DNA from: Desulfoplanes sp.
GTDB taxonomy: Bacteria; Desulfobacterota; Desulfovibrionia; Desulfovibrionales; Desulfomicrobiaceae
Length of the DNA: 5,148 nt
Direction of reading: 5' to 3'
Assembly (NCBI GenBank): GCA_028708105.1
Contig: JAQVZR010000177.1
Span: 1 to 5,148 of the forward strand
Part shown: one piece after another, positions 1 to 5,148 of the stretch
Layout of the letters: every line of letters begins with the position of its first letter
Position numbering within the stretch: position 1 is the first letter of the stretch
Notes under the pieces: model-generated
Seen by the model: the letters and a program-made list of their open reading frames with translations, nothing else
Databases searched by the model: none
What the model was told of the DNA's origin: nothing
Translations under genes and position numbers: made by a program

Positions 1-2
1 CA

Positions 3-524
3 GATGCCATTTCCGATACGGTACGCGAAGTGGGCACCCTGCGCTACGGTCGGGGAAAAGGCATTGATTTTTATGGCGGGCTGCTGCGCATCGGCGAGGC
101 TATGGCCCCTCCCCTCATCCGTAGAGTAAAAGAGGAGGCACCCTGCAAGGATGTCCAATTTTTAGACTGTCCTCCGGGCACCTCCTGCCCGGTTATCGAA
201 TCTCTGCAAGGTGCTGATTTCGTCATCCTGGTCACCGAACCGACCCCCTTCGGTCTGAATGATCTTCGCCTTGCAGTAGGCCTGATGCGTAAACTGAACT
301 ATCCCTTTGGCGTGGTCATCAACCGGGCAGGCATGGGTGACGACTGCGTAGAAAGCTATCTGAAAAAAGAATCCATCCCCCTCATCGCCAGCATTCCTCA
401 TACCCAGGAAGCGGCAACCGCCTATTCCAAGGGCAAACTGCTGGTGGAAGAATTCCCCGCATTCAGGGAGCAGTATCAAAAATTATGGGAACGGGTCAGT
501 GATCTCATAGAGGAGGGGAAATAA
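3..524 (+). CDS. MinD-superfamily P-loop ATPase with ferredoxin domain, C-terminal part (5' end outside window)
   Basis: The reading frame is open from the window edge; the GTG at 30 is only an internal valine codon, since in-frame codons upstream encode DAISDTVRE. About 173 residues are visible. Family members carry a deviant Walker A motif and a two-cluster ferredoxin insert, which must lie upstream of the window. By comparison with the next gene, the first visible residues fall just after the last ferredoxin cysteine (typical CPxGAI context). Visible hallmarks are the FLDCPPGTSCPVIESL segment at about residues 55-70 (Walker B/switch II region, matching VLVDGSPGIGCPVIASL in the neighbour), VTEPTPFGLNDL, VVINRAGMGDD (nucleotide-base recognition) and IPLIASIPHTQEAA. 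It is a paralogue of the downstream gene, whose ATG follows the TAA by 2 nt. Such paired ATPases occur in anaerobes and, in Desulfovibrio vulgaris, belong to the ORP complex. The ATPase family is clear; the cellular role is inferred. Confidence 0.9.
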   Translation, partial: DAISDTVREVGTLRYGRGKGIDFYGGLLRIGEAMAPPLIRRVKEEAPCKDVQFLDCPPGTSCPVIESLQGADFVILVTEPTPFGLNDLRLAVGLMRKLNYPFGVVINRAGMGDDCVESYLKKESIPLIASIPHTQEAATAYSKGKLLVEEFPAFREQYQKLWERVSDLIEEGK

Positions 525-526
525 AT

Positions 527-1399
527 ATGAAAGAGATAGTCGTTATCAGCGGCAAGGGAGGTACCGGCAAAACCAGTGTAGTTTCGGCACTGGCCGGCTG
601 CGGTCCCCAAAAAGTTCTGGCTGATTGTGACGTGGATGCGGCCGATCTACATCTCATCTTGCAACCGACCATACAGGATACTCATGAATTCTGGAGCGGA
701 GAATTGGCGTATATTGACCCTGCAGCCTGTATCCAATGCGGCCTATGCCAAGAAAATTGTCACTTCCATGCCATTTCCGATGACTTTGTTGTTCTCAATG
801 AACATTGCGAAGGATGCGGTGTCTGTGAACACGTCTGTCCTGAAGGTGCCGCTGTCATGCGTCCCCGGATGTGCGGGGAATGGTACCGTTCCGATACACG
901 GCACGGAGGCATGATACATGCTGAACTGGGTATTGGAGAAGAAAACTCCGGAAAGCTGGTCAGCACGGTCAGAAAAGAAGCCCATGATCTGGCTGTAGCT
1001 CAAGGCGTTGATACAGTTCTGGTGGATGGTTCCCCGGGCATCGGCTGTCCGGTCATTGCCTCCCTGACCAACGCAGGCCTGGCCGTTATTGTTGCCGAAC
1101 CGACGATATCTGCCATCCATGACATGGAACGGGTACACCAATTGACCAAACATTTCAAAATCCCGACCATGGTCCTGATCAACAAGGCGGATATTAATCC
1201 GGATCTCGTGAAGGAAATGAAGAAATATTGCCAGACCAACACAATTCCACTACTAGGCACATTGCCCTATGACTCCCGGTTTACCCAGGCCCAGGTCAGG
1301 GGAGAAAGTATTGTGGAATTTGATCCGGAAGGAATTGGGAAGCTGTTTCCTCCCATGTGGGATATAATGCTTGCACATGCAAAAAATACCAGCGCATAA
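527..1399 (+). CDS. MinD-superfamily P-loop ATPase with inserted 2x[4Fe-4S] ferredoxin domain
   Basis: A complete 290-residue cytoplasmic protein of usual family length. The deviant Walker A SGKGGTGKTS is at residues 8-17 and the switch I segment ADCDVDAADL at 32-41. A bacterial ferredoxin module is inserted, with cluster motifs C68-x2-C71-x2-C74-x3-C78 and C94-x2-C97-x2-C100-x3-C104. Next come the family signature LGIGEENSGKLV (134-145), DGSPGIGCPV (167-176) and VLINKAD (216-222). The start is fixed by AGGAGGGG at 511-518, inside the end of the preceding gene, and by a 2-nt gap to its stop, which suggests translational coupling. It ends with tandem stops TAA-TAA. Homologues in D. vulgaris co-purify with ORP and Mrp-ORP. 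ATP-dependent handling or sensing of an Fe-S or mixed-metal cluster is plausible but not shown by the sequence. An additional cysteine, C116, lies 12 residues after the second cluster. Confidence 0.95.
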   Translation: MKEIVVISGKGGTGKTSVVSALAGCGPQKVLADCDVDAADLHLILQPTIQDTHEFWSGELAYIDPAACIQCGLCQENCHFHAISDDFVVLNEHCEGCGVCEHVCPEGAAVMRPRMCGEWYRSDTRHGGMIHAELGIGEENSGKLVSTVRKEAHDLAVAQGVDTVLVDGSPGIGCPVIASLTNAGLAVIVAEPTISAIHDMERVHQLTKHFKIPTMVLINKADINPDLVKEMKKYCQTNTIPLLGTLPYDSRFTQAQVRGESIVEFDPEGIGKLFPPMWDIMLAHAKNTSA

Positions 1400-1486
1400 T
1401 AATGCGGATAAGACAGGTTTTGGAAGAAACCGTTTGTATTCATATCCAATCTACGATCACCATATTATTGAAGATGGGAGGCACTG
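1400..1486 (+). other. Short intergenic gap before the Mrp-ORP gene, with a weak hairpin
   Basis: This 87-nt spacer is the only sizeable gap in the + strand unit. It contains a weak 5-bp hairpin (GGTTT at 1416-1420 with AAACC at 1427-1431), not followed by a T-tract and so not a convincing terminator. I found no GG-N10-GC sigma-54 element, and only a poor sigma-70 match (TTGGAA at 1420-1425, TATCCA at 1443-1448). The ribosome binding site GGGAGG at 1476-1481 sits 5 nt before the ATG. The simplest reading is co-transcription through the gap. Confidence 0.4.
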
Positions 1487-2743
1487 ATGTCTGAACACTG
1501 TTCATCCTGCTCCAGCGATAGCTGTAAAAGCTGTGGCGACAAGGATGCAAAACTCAACAAAACACTCAGCTATATCAAACATAAACTGGTTGTTCTTTCC
1601 GGCAAAGGCGGCGTGGGCAAAAGCACCGTAGCTGTCAATATCGCAGTAGCCCTGTCTCTGGCCGGAAAGCGCGTGGGCCTTTTGGATGTGGACGTCCATG
1701 GACCGAGTATCCCCCGCCTTTTGAGTCTCAAAGACGAAAAACCACATATTGAAAAAGATTACATAGAGCCCGTCCAGTGGAGCCCTAATCTCTGGGTTAT
1801 GTCTCTGGGTTTCATGATCCCCAGCGCCAACGATGCGGTTATCTGGCGCGGTCCCATCAAGATGGGTCTGATCAGACAGTTTATTGAAGACGTTGTCTGG
1901 GGCGATTTGGACTTTCTGGTCGTTGATTGCCCTCCAGGAACAGGTGACGAGCCCATGTCCACCTTACAGCTTCTAGGCAAAGATGCGCAGGCCGTTGTGG
2001 TCACCACGCCTCAGGGCGTGGCCATTGACGATGTCCGCCGTTCCGTCACCTTCTGCCACCAGATGGGCAACCCCATCCTGGGCATTGTTGAAAATATGAG
2101 CGGTTTCGTTTGCCCCAAATGTGGTGAAGTTGTGGATATCTTCACCCCGGGCGGCGGCAAAGCCCTGGCCGAAGAAATGAATGTGAACTTTCTGGGCAGC
2201 ATCCCCCTCGACCCCGAGGTCGTCCGATCGGGCGATGAAGGTTTCGTCTACGTCAAAGTCCACCACGAGAGTGAAGCTGCCAAAGCCATGGGCCGTATTG
2301 TCAAACCCATCCTGGCCATGTCCGGTAGCCTGCAGGATGGCACGAAACCATTGGTCGTCGAAAAGCCCCAAGCCCCCCAAAAACCTAAAGGAGAAAAAGC
2401 AACTATGAAAATCGCTGTTCCTGTTGCCAATGGCCTGCTGTGTATGCACTTTGGTCATTGCGAAAAATTTGCCATGGTCAGTATCGATGAAGCGAACAAA
2501 ACAGTCCTGGGCACGGAACTCCTTACTCCCCCGTCTCACGAACCAGGCGTCTTCCCCAAATGGGTTGCCGAACAGGGTGCCGATCTGGTCATCACCGGCG
2601 GCATGGGAGCCCGAGCACAGAGTCTGTTCACCGATGCCGGCGTCAAAGTACTTGTCGGCGTAGAGGGCGGTTCTCCCGAAGAAATTGCCATGGGTTTCAT
2701 GAACGGCACCCTGCAGACAGGTCAGAATATCTGTGATCATTAG
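1487..2743 (+). CDS. mrp: Mrp/NBP35-type Fe-S carrier ATPase fused to a C-terminal ORP/NifX-type domain (MrpORP)
   Basis: A 418-residue fusion; stand-alone Mrp proteins are normally about 270-370. Residues 5-16 hold a cysteine cluster, C5-x2-C8-x4-C13-x2-C16. The ATPase domain (about 33-275) has deviant Walker A SGKGGVGKST (38-47), switch I DVDVHGPSIP (67-76), MIWRGP-like VIWRGPIK (118-125), VVDCPPGTGDEP (145-156) and the CPKC pair C209/C212, which in Mrp/NBP35 proteins binds a bridging [4Fe-4S] cluster at the dimer interface. A Pro/Lys-rich linker (about 287-306) leads to an ORP/NifX-like domain (307-418) starting MKIAVPVANG with MHFGHCEKF and a GGMGARAQSLF segment. This matches MrpORP of Desulfovibrio, a partner of the Mo-Cu orange protein and of MinD-like ATPases. 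GGGAGG at 1476-1481 supports the start. Cluster carriage is established for the family; delivery to an ORP cofactor or a link to cell division is inference here. Confidence 0.93.
   Translation: MSEHCSSCSSDSCKSCGDKDAKLNKTLSYIKHKLVVLSGKGGVGKSTVAVNIAVALSLAGKRVGLLDVDVHGPSIPRLLSLKDEKPHIEKDYIEPVQWSPNLWVMSLGFMIPSANDAVIWRGPIKMGLIRQFIEDVVWGDLDFLVVDCPPGTGDEPMSTLQLLGKDAQAVVVTTPQGVAIDDVRRSVTFCHQMGNPILGIVENMSGFVCPKCGEVVDIFTPGGGKALAEEMNVNFLGSIPLDPEVVRSGDEGFVYVKVHHESEAAKAMGRIVKPILAMSGSLQDGTKPLVVEKPQAPQKPKGEKATMKIAVPVANGLLCMHFGHCEKFAMVSIDEANKTVLGTELLTPPSHEPGVFPKWVAEQGADLVITGGMGARAQSLFTDAGVKVLVGVEGGSPEEIAMGFMNGTLQTGQNICDH
2387..2407 (+). promoter_or_regulatory. Possible internal ribosome binding site and ATG for a free ORP domain
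   Basis: Within the Mrp-ORP gene, AAAGGAG at 2387-2393 lies 11 nt before an in-frame ATG at 2405, exactly where the ORP/NifX-type domain begins (Met307, MKIAVPV, the usual start of stand-alone family members). Initiation there would give a separate 112-residue protein. The spacing is slightly long, and the same bases encode the linker (KGEK), so the motif could be a by-product of a lysine-rich linker. The position is seen directly; internal initiation is inferred. Confidence 0.4.
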
Positions 2744-2763
2744 TCAGCAGATATAAGAAGCGA

Positions 2764-2807
2764 TGTCATAAAAAAGGCCGTCTTAAAAGACGGCCTTTTT
2801 TATGACA
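2764..2807. terminator. Bidirectional intrinsic terminator between convergent genes
   Basis: A perfect inverted repeat with 21-nt arms (2764-2784 and 2787-2807) and a 2-nt centre. The GC-rich core GGCCGTC/GACGGCC is flanked by an A6 tract (2770-2775) and a T6 tract (2796-2801), so both strands show the hairpin-plus-U-tract form. It starts 20 nt after the stop of the Mrp-ORP gene and lies 66 nt beyond the stop of the convergent gene on the other strand, so it can end both transcripts. Confidence 0.95.
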
Positions 2808-2830
2808 GTTCACACATTTTTCATTCAGTA

Positions 2831-2857
2831 CCATCGCCTTTATACATCCAGCGATGG
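2831..2857. repeat. Short inverted repeat downstream of the NifX/ORP-like gene
   Basis: CCATCGC at 2831-2837 pairs perfectly with GCGATGG at 2851-2857 across a 13-nt loop. It lies between the stop of the minus-strand NifX/ORP-like gene and the bidirectional terminator. No T-tract follows on either strand, so it is not a terminator by itself; it could stabilise the 3' end of the minus-strand mRNA or be chance. Confidence 0.35.
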
Positions 2858-2873
2858 AATCGCAACAATAAGA

Positions 2874-3428
2874 TCAACCTCTATTGCGCCCCATAGTACC
2901 GCCCATACCGCGTCCTCCGGCATTTCTGCCCCGGCCCTGACCTCCGCCGGGTCCCATGCCGCCTGATCTACGTCCCTGACCCATACCTTGACCGCATCCA
3001 TGGCCCATACCGCGACCAAGACCACGCCCCTGTCCCGAGCCCATGCCGCCTCCCTGACCCATACCCCGGCCAGCCTGCTGCCCACCAGATTGTCCCTGAG
3101 ACGGAGAAGAAACCTGCCCCGTTGCGAACTCGTCAATGGCCTGCTGCACACTCGAGGCCACAGTGCACACGACACGGATGTTGCCCTGTTCCAGTGCCGA
3201 CTGGGCCTTGGGACCCACCTGCCCGGTGATGACCGCCTGGGCTCCGGCCTGAACAACCATCTGAGCGGTCTGAATACCCGCGCTCTGGGGCAGATCAATG
3301 TTCTGATTGCTGAGCCACTGATGGTTTTTGGTCTCGGTATCAAAAATAATAAATCCCTGAGCCCGTCCAAATCTTGGATCAATGGGGCTCGACAAACTGT
3401 CTTGTTGTGCGCTGATGGCTATCTTCAT
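2874..3428 (-). CDS. NifX/ORP-type (dinitrogenase FeMo-cofactor family) protein with Gly/Met/Gln/Arg-rich tail
   Basis: A 184-residue protein in two parts. Residues 1-105 match the NifX/NifB-C/ORP fold: MKIAISAQ start, SPIDPRFGRAQGFIIFD (14-30), an AVITGQVGPKAQSAL segment (65-79) and a C-terminal helix ending near 102. Family members bind Fe-Mo or Mo-Cu-S clusters. Residues about 111-184 form a low-complexity tail made almost wholly of Gly with Met, Gln and Arg, including seven Met (123, 129, 141, 149, 158, 175, 179), His143 and Cys145. Single domains of this family are usually about 110-125 residues, so the tail accounts for the additional length. The start is supported by GGGAGG (complement of 3437-3442), 8 nt upstream. 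A sigma-54 promoter lies upstream, and the gene converges on Mrp-ORP. It is a paralogue of the Mrp-ORP C-terminal domain. Cluster binding is a family inference; the tail function is unknown. Confidence 0.92.
   Translation of the reverse strand: MKIAISAQQDSLSSPIDPRFGRAQGFIIFDTETKNHQWLSNQNIDLPQSAGIQTAQMVVQAGAQAVITGQVGPKAQSALEQGNIRVVCTVASSVQQAIDEFATGQVSSPSQGQSGGQQAGRGMGQGGGMGSGQGRGLGRGMGHGCGQGMGQGRRSGGMGPGGGQGRGRNAGGRGMGGTMGRNRG
2886..3096 (-). repeat. Low-complexity coding repeats (GMGQG/GGMG tail)
   Basis: The DNA that encodes the Gly/Met tail of the NifX/ORP-like protein is built from degenerate short units of the GGxATGGG type. One 15-nt word (TCCCTGACCCATACC on the + strand) occurs exactly twice, at 2973-2987 and 3051-3065, 78 bp (26 codons) apart. 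Such tracts can vary in length through slippage or recombination. The purine-rich coding strand also creates long open shadow frames here that should not be taken as genes. Confidence 0.7.
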
Positions 3429-3491
3429 CTTTTCAACCTCCCGGCAGATACATTCACCAAACCTGTACTGCTCTGTATATGAAATGATCTT

Positions 3492-3541
3492 TTGCTAGAC
3501 GCATCTTCGCCCGAATAGGCGCAGTATGAGTGTCTAAGCAA
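3492..3541. repeat. Large imperfect dyad overlapping the -12 element and presumed transcription start
   Basis: The outer arms are TTGCT-AGAC (3492-3500) and GTCT-A-AGCAA (3532-3541), paired with one bulged base; the inner CGCC (3508-3511) pairs with GGCG (3518-3521) around a 6-nt loop. The right arm contains the TTGCT of the -12 element of the sigma-54 promoter. Neither strand has a T-tract after it, so it is not a terminator. An operator, or a structure affecting promoter opening, is possible; chance symmetry cannot be excluded. Confidence 0.4.
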
Positions 3542-3553
3542 TATTAATGCCAA
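3536..3553 (-). promoter_or_regulatory. Sigma-54 (-24/-12) promoter of the NifX/ORP-like gene
   Basis: On the minus strand the sequence reads TTGGCATTAATATTGCTT. It has the obligatory GG and GC doublets exactly 10 nt apart and matches TGGCA and TTGCT of the sigma-54 consensus (TGGCAC-N5-TTGCW). The predicted transcription start is near 3526, giving a leader of about 98 nt before the ATG at 3428. In D. vulgaris the orp operons are reported to be sigma-54 dependent, which agrees. A sigma-70 reading of the same region is poor (TTGGCA with CATACT at 19-nt spacing). Confidence 0.8.
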
Positions 3554-3575
3554 TAAAAAAATACCCAACAATTCA

Positions 3576-3617
3576 GTCCGCTAAGAATCTGCATGTGCCT
3601 CTTTACAGATTCAGGAC
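3576..3617. promoter_or_regulatory. Candidate enhancer-binding-protein site (inverted repeat upstream of the sigma-54 promoter)
   Basis: GAATCTG (3585-3591) and CAGATTC (3606-3612) are perfect inverted 7-mers whose centres are 21 bp apart, two helical turns. GTCC (3576-3579) and GGAC (3614-3617) extend the symmetry outward with unequal spacers. The centre is at about -72 from the predicted start, a little closer than many enhancer sites. Use as an activator site for a sigma-54 regulator is inferred from symmetry and position. It could alternatively be a second hairpin downstream of uvrC, since a T7 tract (complement of 3554-3560) lies 15 or more nt beyond it. Confidence 0.45.
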
Positions 3618-3630
3618 GCAAAATACGCCC

Positions 3631-3655
3631 AAAAAAATCAGCGTGCACGGCACAC
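3631..3655 (-). terminator. Probable intrinsic terminator of uvrC
   Basis: On the minus strand a 6-bp GC-rich stem (GTGTGC/GCACGC, one G-T wobble; + strand 3641-3646 with 3650-3655) with a 3-nt loop is followed by TGA and then seven T (complement of 3631-3637). It starts 22 nt beyond the uvrC stop codon, the usual place for a terminator, and would isolate the NifX/ORP-like gene from uvrC transcription. The stem is short, hence moderate confidence. Confidence 0.6.
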
Positions 3656-3677
3656 GTGGTACGATGACAACATACCG

Positions 3678-5148
3678 TCAATCAAGGCGGGCAAAAGCCT
3701 CCGCCAAAAAACGAGCTTTCTTTTCGCCGATACCGGGCAATGCCTGTAATTCCAAAGGAGTAGCTTTTTTCATAGCTGCCAGCGATCCGAAATGTTTCCA
3801 CAACATACCGGCCATTTTAGGCCCGACACCGGCCAGTGACTCCAAGGAACTATCAAGATTTTTTTTCTTTCTGGAACGGCGCTGGCTGGAAATGACAAAC
3901 CTGTGAGCATTGTCACGGAGCAACTGCAAAAACAGAAGTTCCCGGCTCCCTTGTTTCAAAGCAAGAGGATTTTTCCGCCCAGGGACAAAAATCCGATCGC
4001 CCAATTCGCCGGCACGCCTGGTCTCACCTTTGGCAATGGAAGCAAGAGGGAAAAGGTCGCCCTTGCCTTCCTGTTCAAAGACCTGTTGCAGGGCCCGAAG
4101 CTGTCCTTTGCCTCCATCCACCAGCATCAGATCCGGCCATGGTGGACCGGAGGCCAGCCGACGCACGAGGAACCCGGCCAACGCCTTGTAATCATCCGCT
4201 TTTTCTTCCATCTCCGGAAAAGTATAGATGCGGTAGTCCTTCTTTCGGGGTTTGCCCTGCTCAAAGACAACCATTCCCACACGCATGCCCTGCCCCGACA
4301 AATGCGAAGCATCAATGCATTCGATGCGTTCCGGTTCCGTCTTAAACCCAAAGGCCCTGGCCAGATTCAAAGATTCTGCGTTCTGTTGTTTCTTGCGCAC
4401 AAATTCCCGGCCATTGGCCTCAGCCATATCCACCAGCCGTCGCTCCACGTCCCCCCAGGCCTTGGAAATCCGAACAGGTCCTTCCCGAAAATCGGCCAAG
4501 ACTTCTTCCAGGGCAGGGTCATCCAGAGCACAGGGCAGAACAATGCGTTCGGGAACAAATTTTTCCGGCCCGTAAAACTGGGAGACAAACGAATGGATGA
4601 TGGCCCCCTCTTCTCCCGCATCCAGGCGGACTCCCTTCCAAAAAAAATGTTTGCTATCAAGCACCTTGCCCCGCCGTACAAAGAGCATGGCCACCACCAA
4701 TCCCCTGTCGTCCTTCACCAGGGAAATAACATCAAGATTTCTGTCTCCCGGAAGTACCGCGGCCTGGGGTTCAACGGTCTTTTCAATGGCCCGGATCAGA
4801 TCGCGCAGTTCAGCCGCCCGCTCAAAGGCAAGGGCCTCAGAAGCTGCCTGCATCTCGTGCCGGAGTTGGACCATTAGTTCTCTGGAACGACCGGACAAAA
4901 ATAATTCGACCTTATGTACGACATCAGCATATACCTTAGGGACGACAGGATGCACACAGGGCCCCATACAACGCCCGATATCATACTGCAGGCACGGACG
5001 GATGCGGTTACGAAATACATGATCGTTACACTTGCGCAGGGGAAAAATCCGGTTCACCGCCTTCAAGGTCTGCCGGGCGGCAAAGGCAGATGTGAATGGT
5101 CCAAAATATACAGACCCGTCCCTGGTCACCTTACGGGTTATGCTCAGA
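3678..5148 (-). CDS. uvrC: Excinuclease ABC subunit C, N-terminus outside window
   Basis: UvrC makes both incisions around a UvrAB-marked DNA lesion in nucleotide excision repair. About 489 residues are visible and the frame stays open to the edge; the GTG at 5129 is internal (upstream codons give LSITRK). By comparison with E. coli UvrC (610 aa), roughly 115 residues are missing, including most of the GIY-YIG nuclease that makes the 3' cut. Counting from Val/Met at 5129: YFGPF at 8-12; cysteines C34, C46, C54, C58 with the 12/8/4 spacing of the UvrC [4Fe-4S] site; UVR domain for UvrB contact at about 84-119; RNase H-like 5' nuclease with D273 (ECIDASH), D338 (LVDGGKGQ) and H409 (RDNAHRF); and tandem helix-hairpin-helix motifs GVGPK (434-438) and GIGEK (466-470). 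All visible catalytic residues are intact. No functional tie to the neighbouring orp-type genes is apparent. Confidence 0.97.
   Translation of the reverse strand, partial: LSITRKVTRDGSVYFGPFTSAFAARQTLKAVNRIFPLRKCNDHVFRNRIRPCLQYDIGRCMGPCVHPVVPKVYADVVHKVELFLSGRSRELMVQLRHEMQAASEALAFERAAELRDLIRAIEKTVEPQAAVLPGDRNLDVISLVKDDRGLVVAMLFVRRGKVLDSKHFFWKGVRLDAGEEGAIIHSFVSQFYGPEKFVPERIVLPCALDDPALEEVLADFREGPVRISKAWGDVERRLVDMAEANGREFVRKKQQNAESLNLARAFGFKTEPERIECIDASHLSGQGMRVGMVVFEQGKPRKKDYRIYTFPEMEEKADDYKALAGFLVRRLASGPPWPDLMLVDGGKGQLRALQQVFEQEGKGDLFPLASIAKGETRRAGELGDRIFVPGRKNPLALKQGSRELLFLQLLRDNAHRFVISSQRRSRKKKNLDSSLESLAGVGPKMAGMLWKHFGSLAAMKKATPLELQALPGIGEKKARFLAEAFARLD

Noticed and set aside
30..32. GTG as the start of the first ATPase gene
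   Set aside because: The frame is open to the window edge, and upstream residues fit the expected sequence after the ferredoxin cluster, so the gene begins outside the window.
1031..1036. Ser instead of Pro in DGSPG (residue 169) of the second ATPase as a possible defect
   Set aside because: From memory, DGSPGIGCPV as well as DGPPGIGCPV occurs in this family, so it is probably normal variation.
1416..1431. Hairpin after the second ATPase gene as a terminator
   Set aside because: The stem is only 5 bp, AT-rich, and has no T-tract after it; co-transcription into the Mrp-ORP gene is more likely.
1973..2740. 255-residue open frame on the minus strand
   Set aside because: It is antisense to the Mrp-ORP gene, which has clear family motifs throughout; no credible ribosome site or family resemblance was seen.
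2840..3382. 180-residue minus-strand frame overlapping the NifX/ORP-like gene
   Set aside because: It is a shifted frame of the same strand kept open by the Gly-rich repeats; the other frame has the family motifs, ribosome site and start.
2988..3482. 164-residue + strand frame across the NifX/ORP-like gene and its leader
   Set aside because: It is antisense to a clear gene, and its start falls within the low-complexity tail region.
3547..3906. 119-residue + strand frame in the control region and 3' end of uvrC
   Set aside because: Most of it is antisense to uvrC, and the rest covers the sigma-54 promoter and uvrC terminator; no ribosome site or known motif.
3903..4877. 324-residue open frame on the + strand
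   Set aside because: It lies wholly antisense to uvrC, whose conserved motifs are intact there; the translation shows no recognisable domain.

Overview
The window looks like a chromosomal segment of an anaerobic, sulfate-reducer-type bacterium. The closest match I can recall is the orange-protein (ORP) gene set of Desulfovibrio and relatives (Desulfovibrionales). The reason is the gene combination: paired MinD-family ATPases that carry ferredoxin domains, followed by an Mrp/NBP35-type ATPase fused to a C-terminal NifX/ORP-type domain. The species assignment is inference from gene content; no RNA marker gene is present.

Left half, + strand (1-2743): the 3' part of a first MinD-type ATPase gene, cut by the window edge; a complete second MinD-type ATPase with two [4Fe-4S] ferredoxin motifs, starting 2 nt after the first gene's stop; and, after an 87-nt gap, the Mrp-ORP fusion. 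The three genes read as one transcription unit. It ends at a very strong 21-bp inverted repeat (2764-2807) that has an A-tract on one side and a T-tract on the other, so it can terminate transcription from both directions. In Desulfovibrio vulgaris, homologous proteins were reported to form a complex with the ORP protein, to be transcribed from sigma-54 promoters and to affect septum placement. Here that role is inferred by homology.

Middle, - strand (2874-3677): a small protein with an N-terminal NifX/ORP-type fold and a 74-residue tail rich in Gly, Met, Gln and Arg, converging on the Mrp-ORP gene. Upstream lies a compact control region: a very good sigma-54 (-24/-12) promoter, a large imperfect dyad over the expected transcription start, and a 7+7 inverted repeat at about -72 that could be an enhancer-protein site. 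Thus two ORP/NifX-domain proteins end at one shared terminator, and the second has its own sigma-54 promoter.

Right, - strand (3678-5148): uvrC, lacking only its N-terminal part beyond the window edge, followed by a GC-rich hairpin with a T7 tract that fits an intrinsic terminator. This housekeeping repair gene appears functionally unrelated to the rest. I saw no tRNA, rRNA, CRISPR array or insertion sequence.
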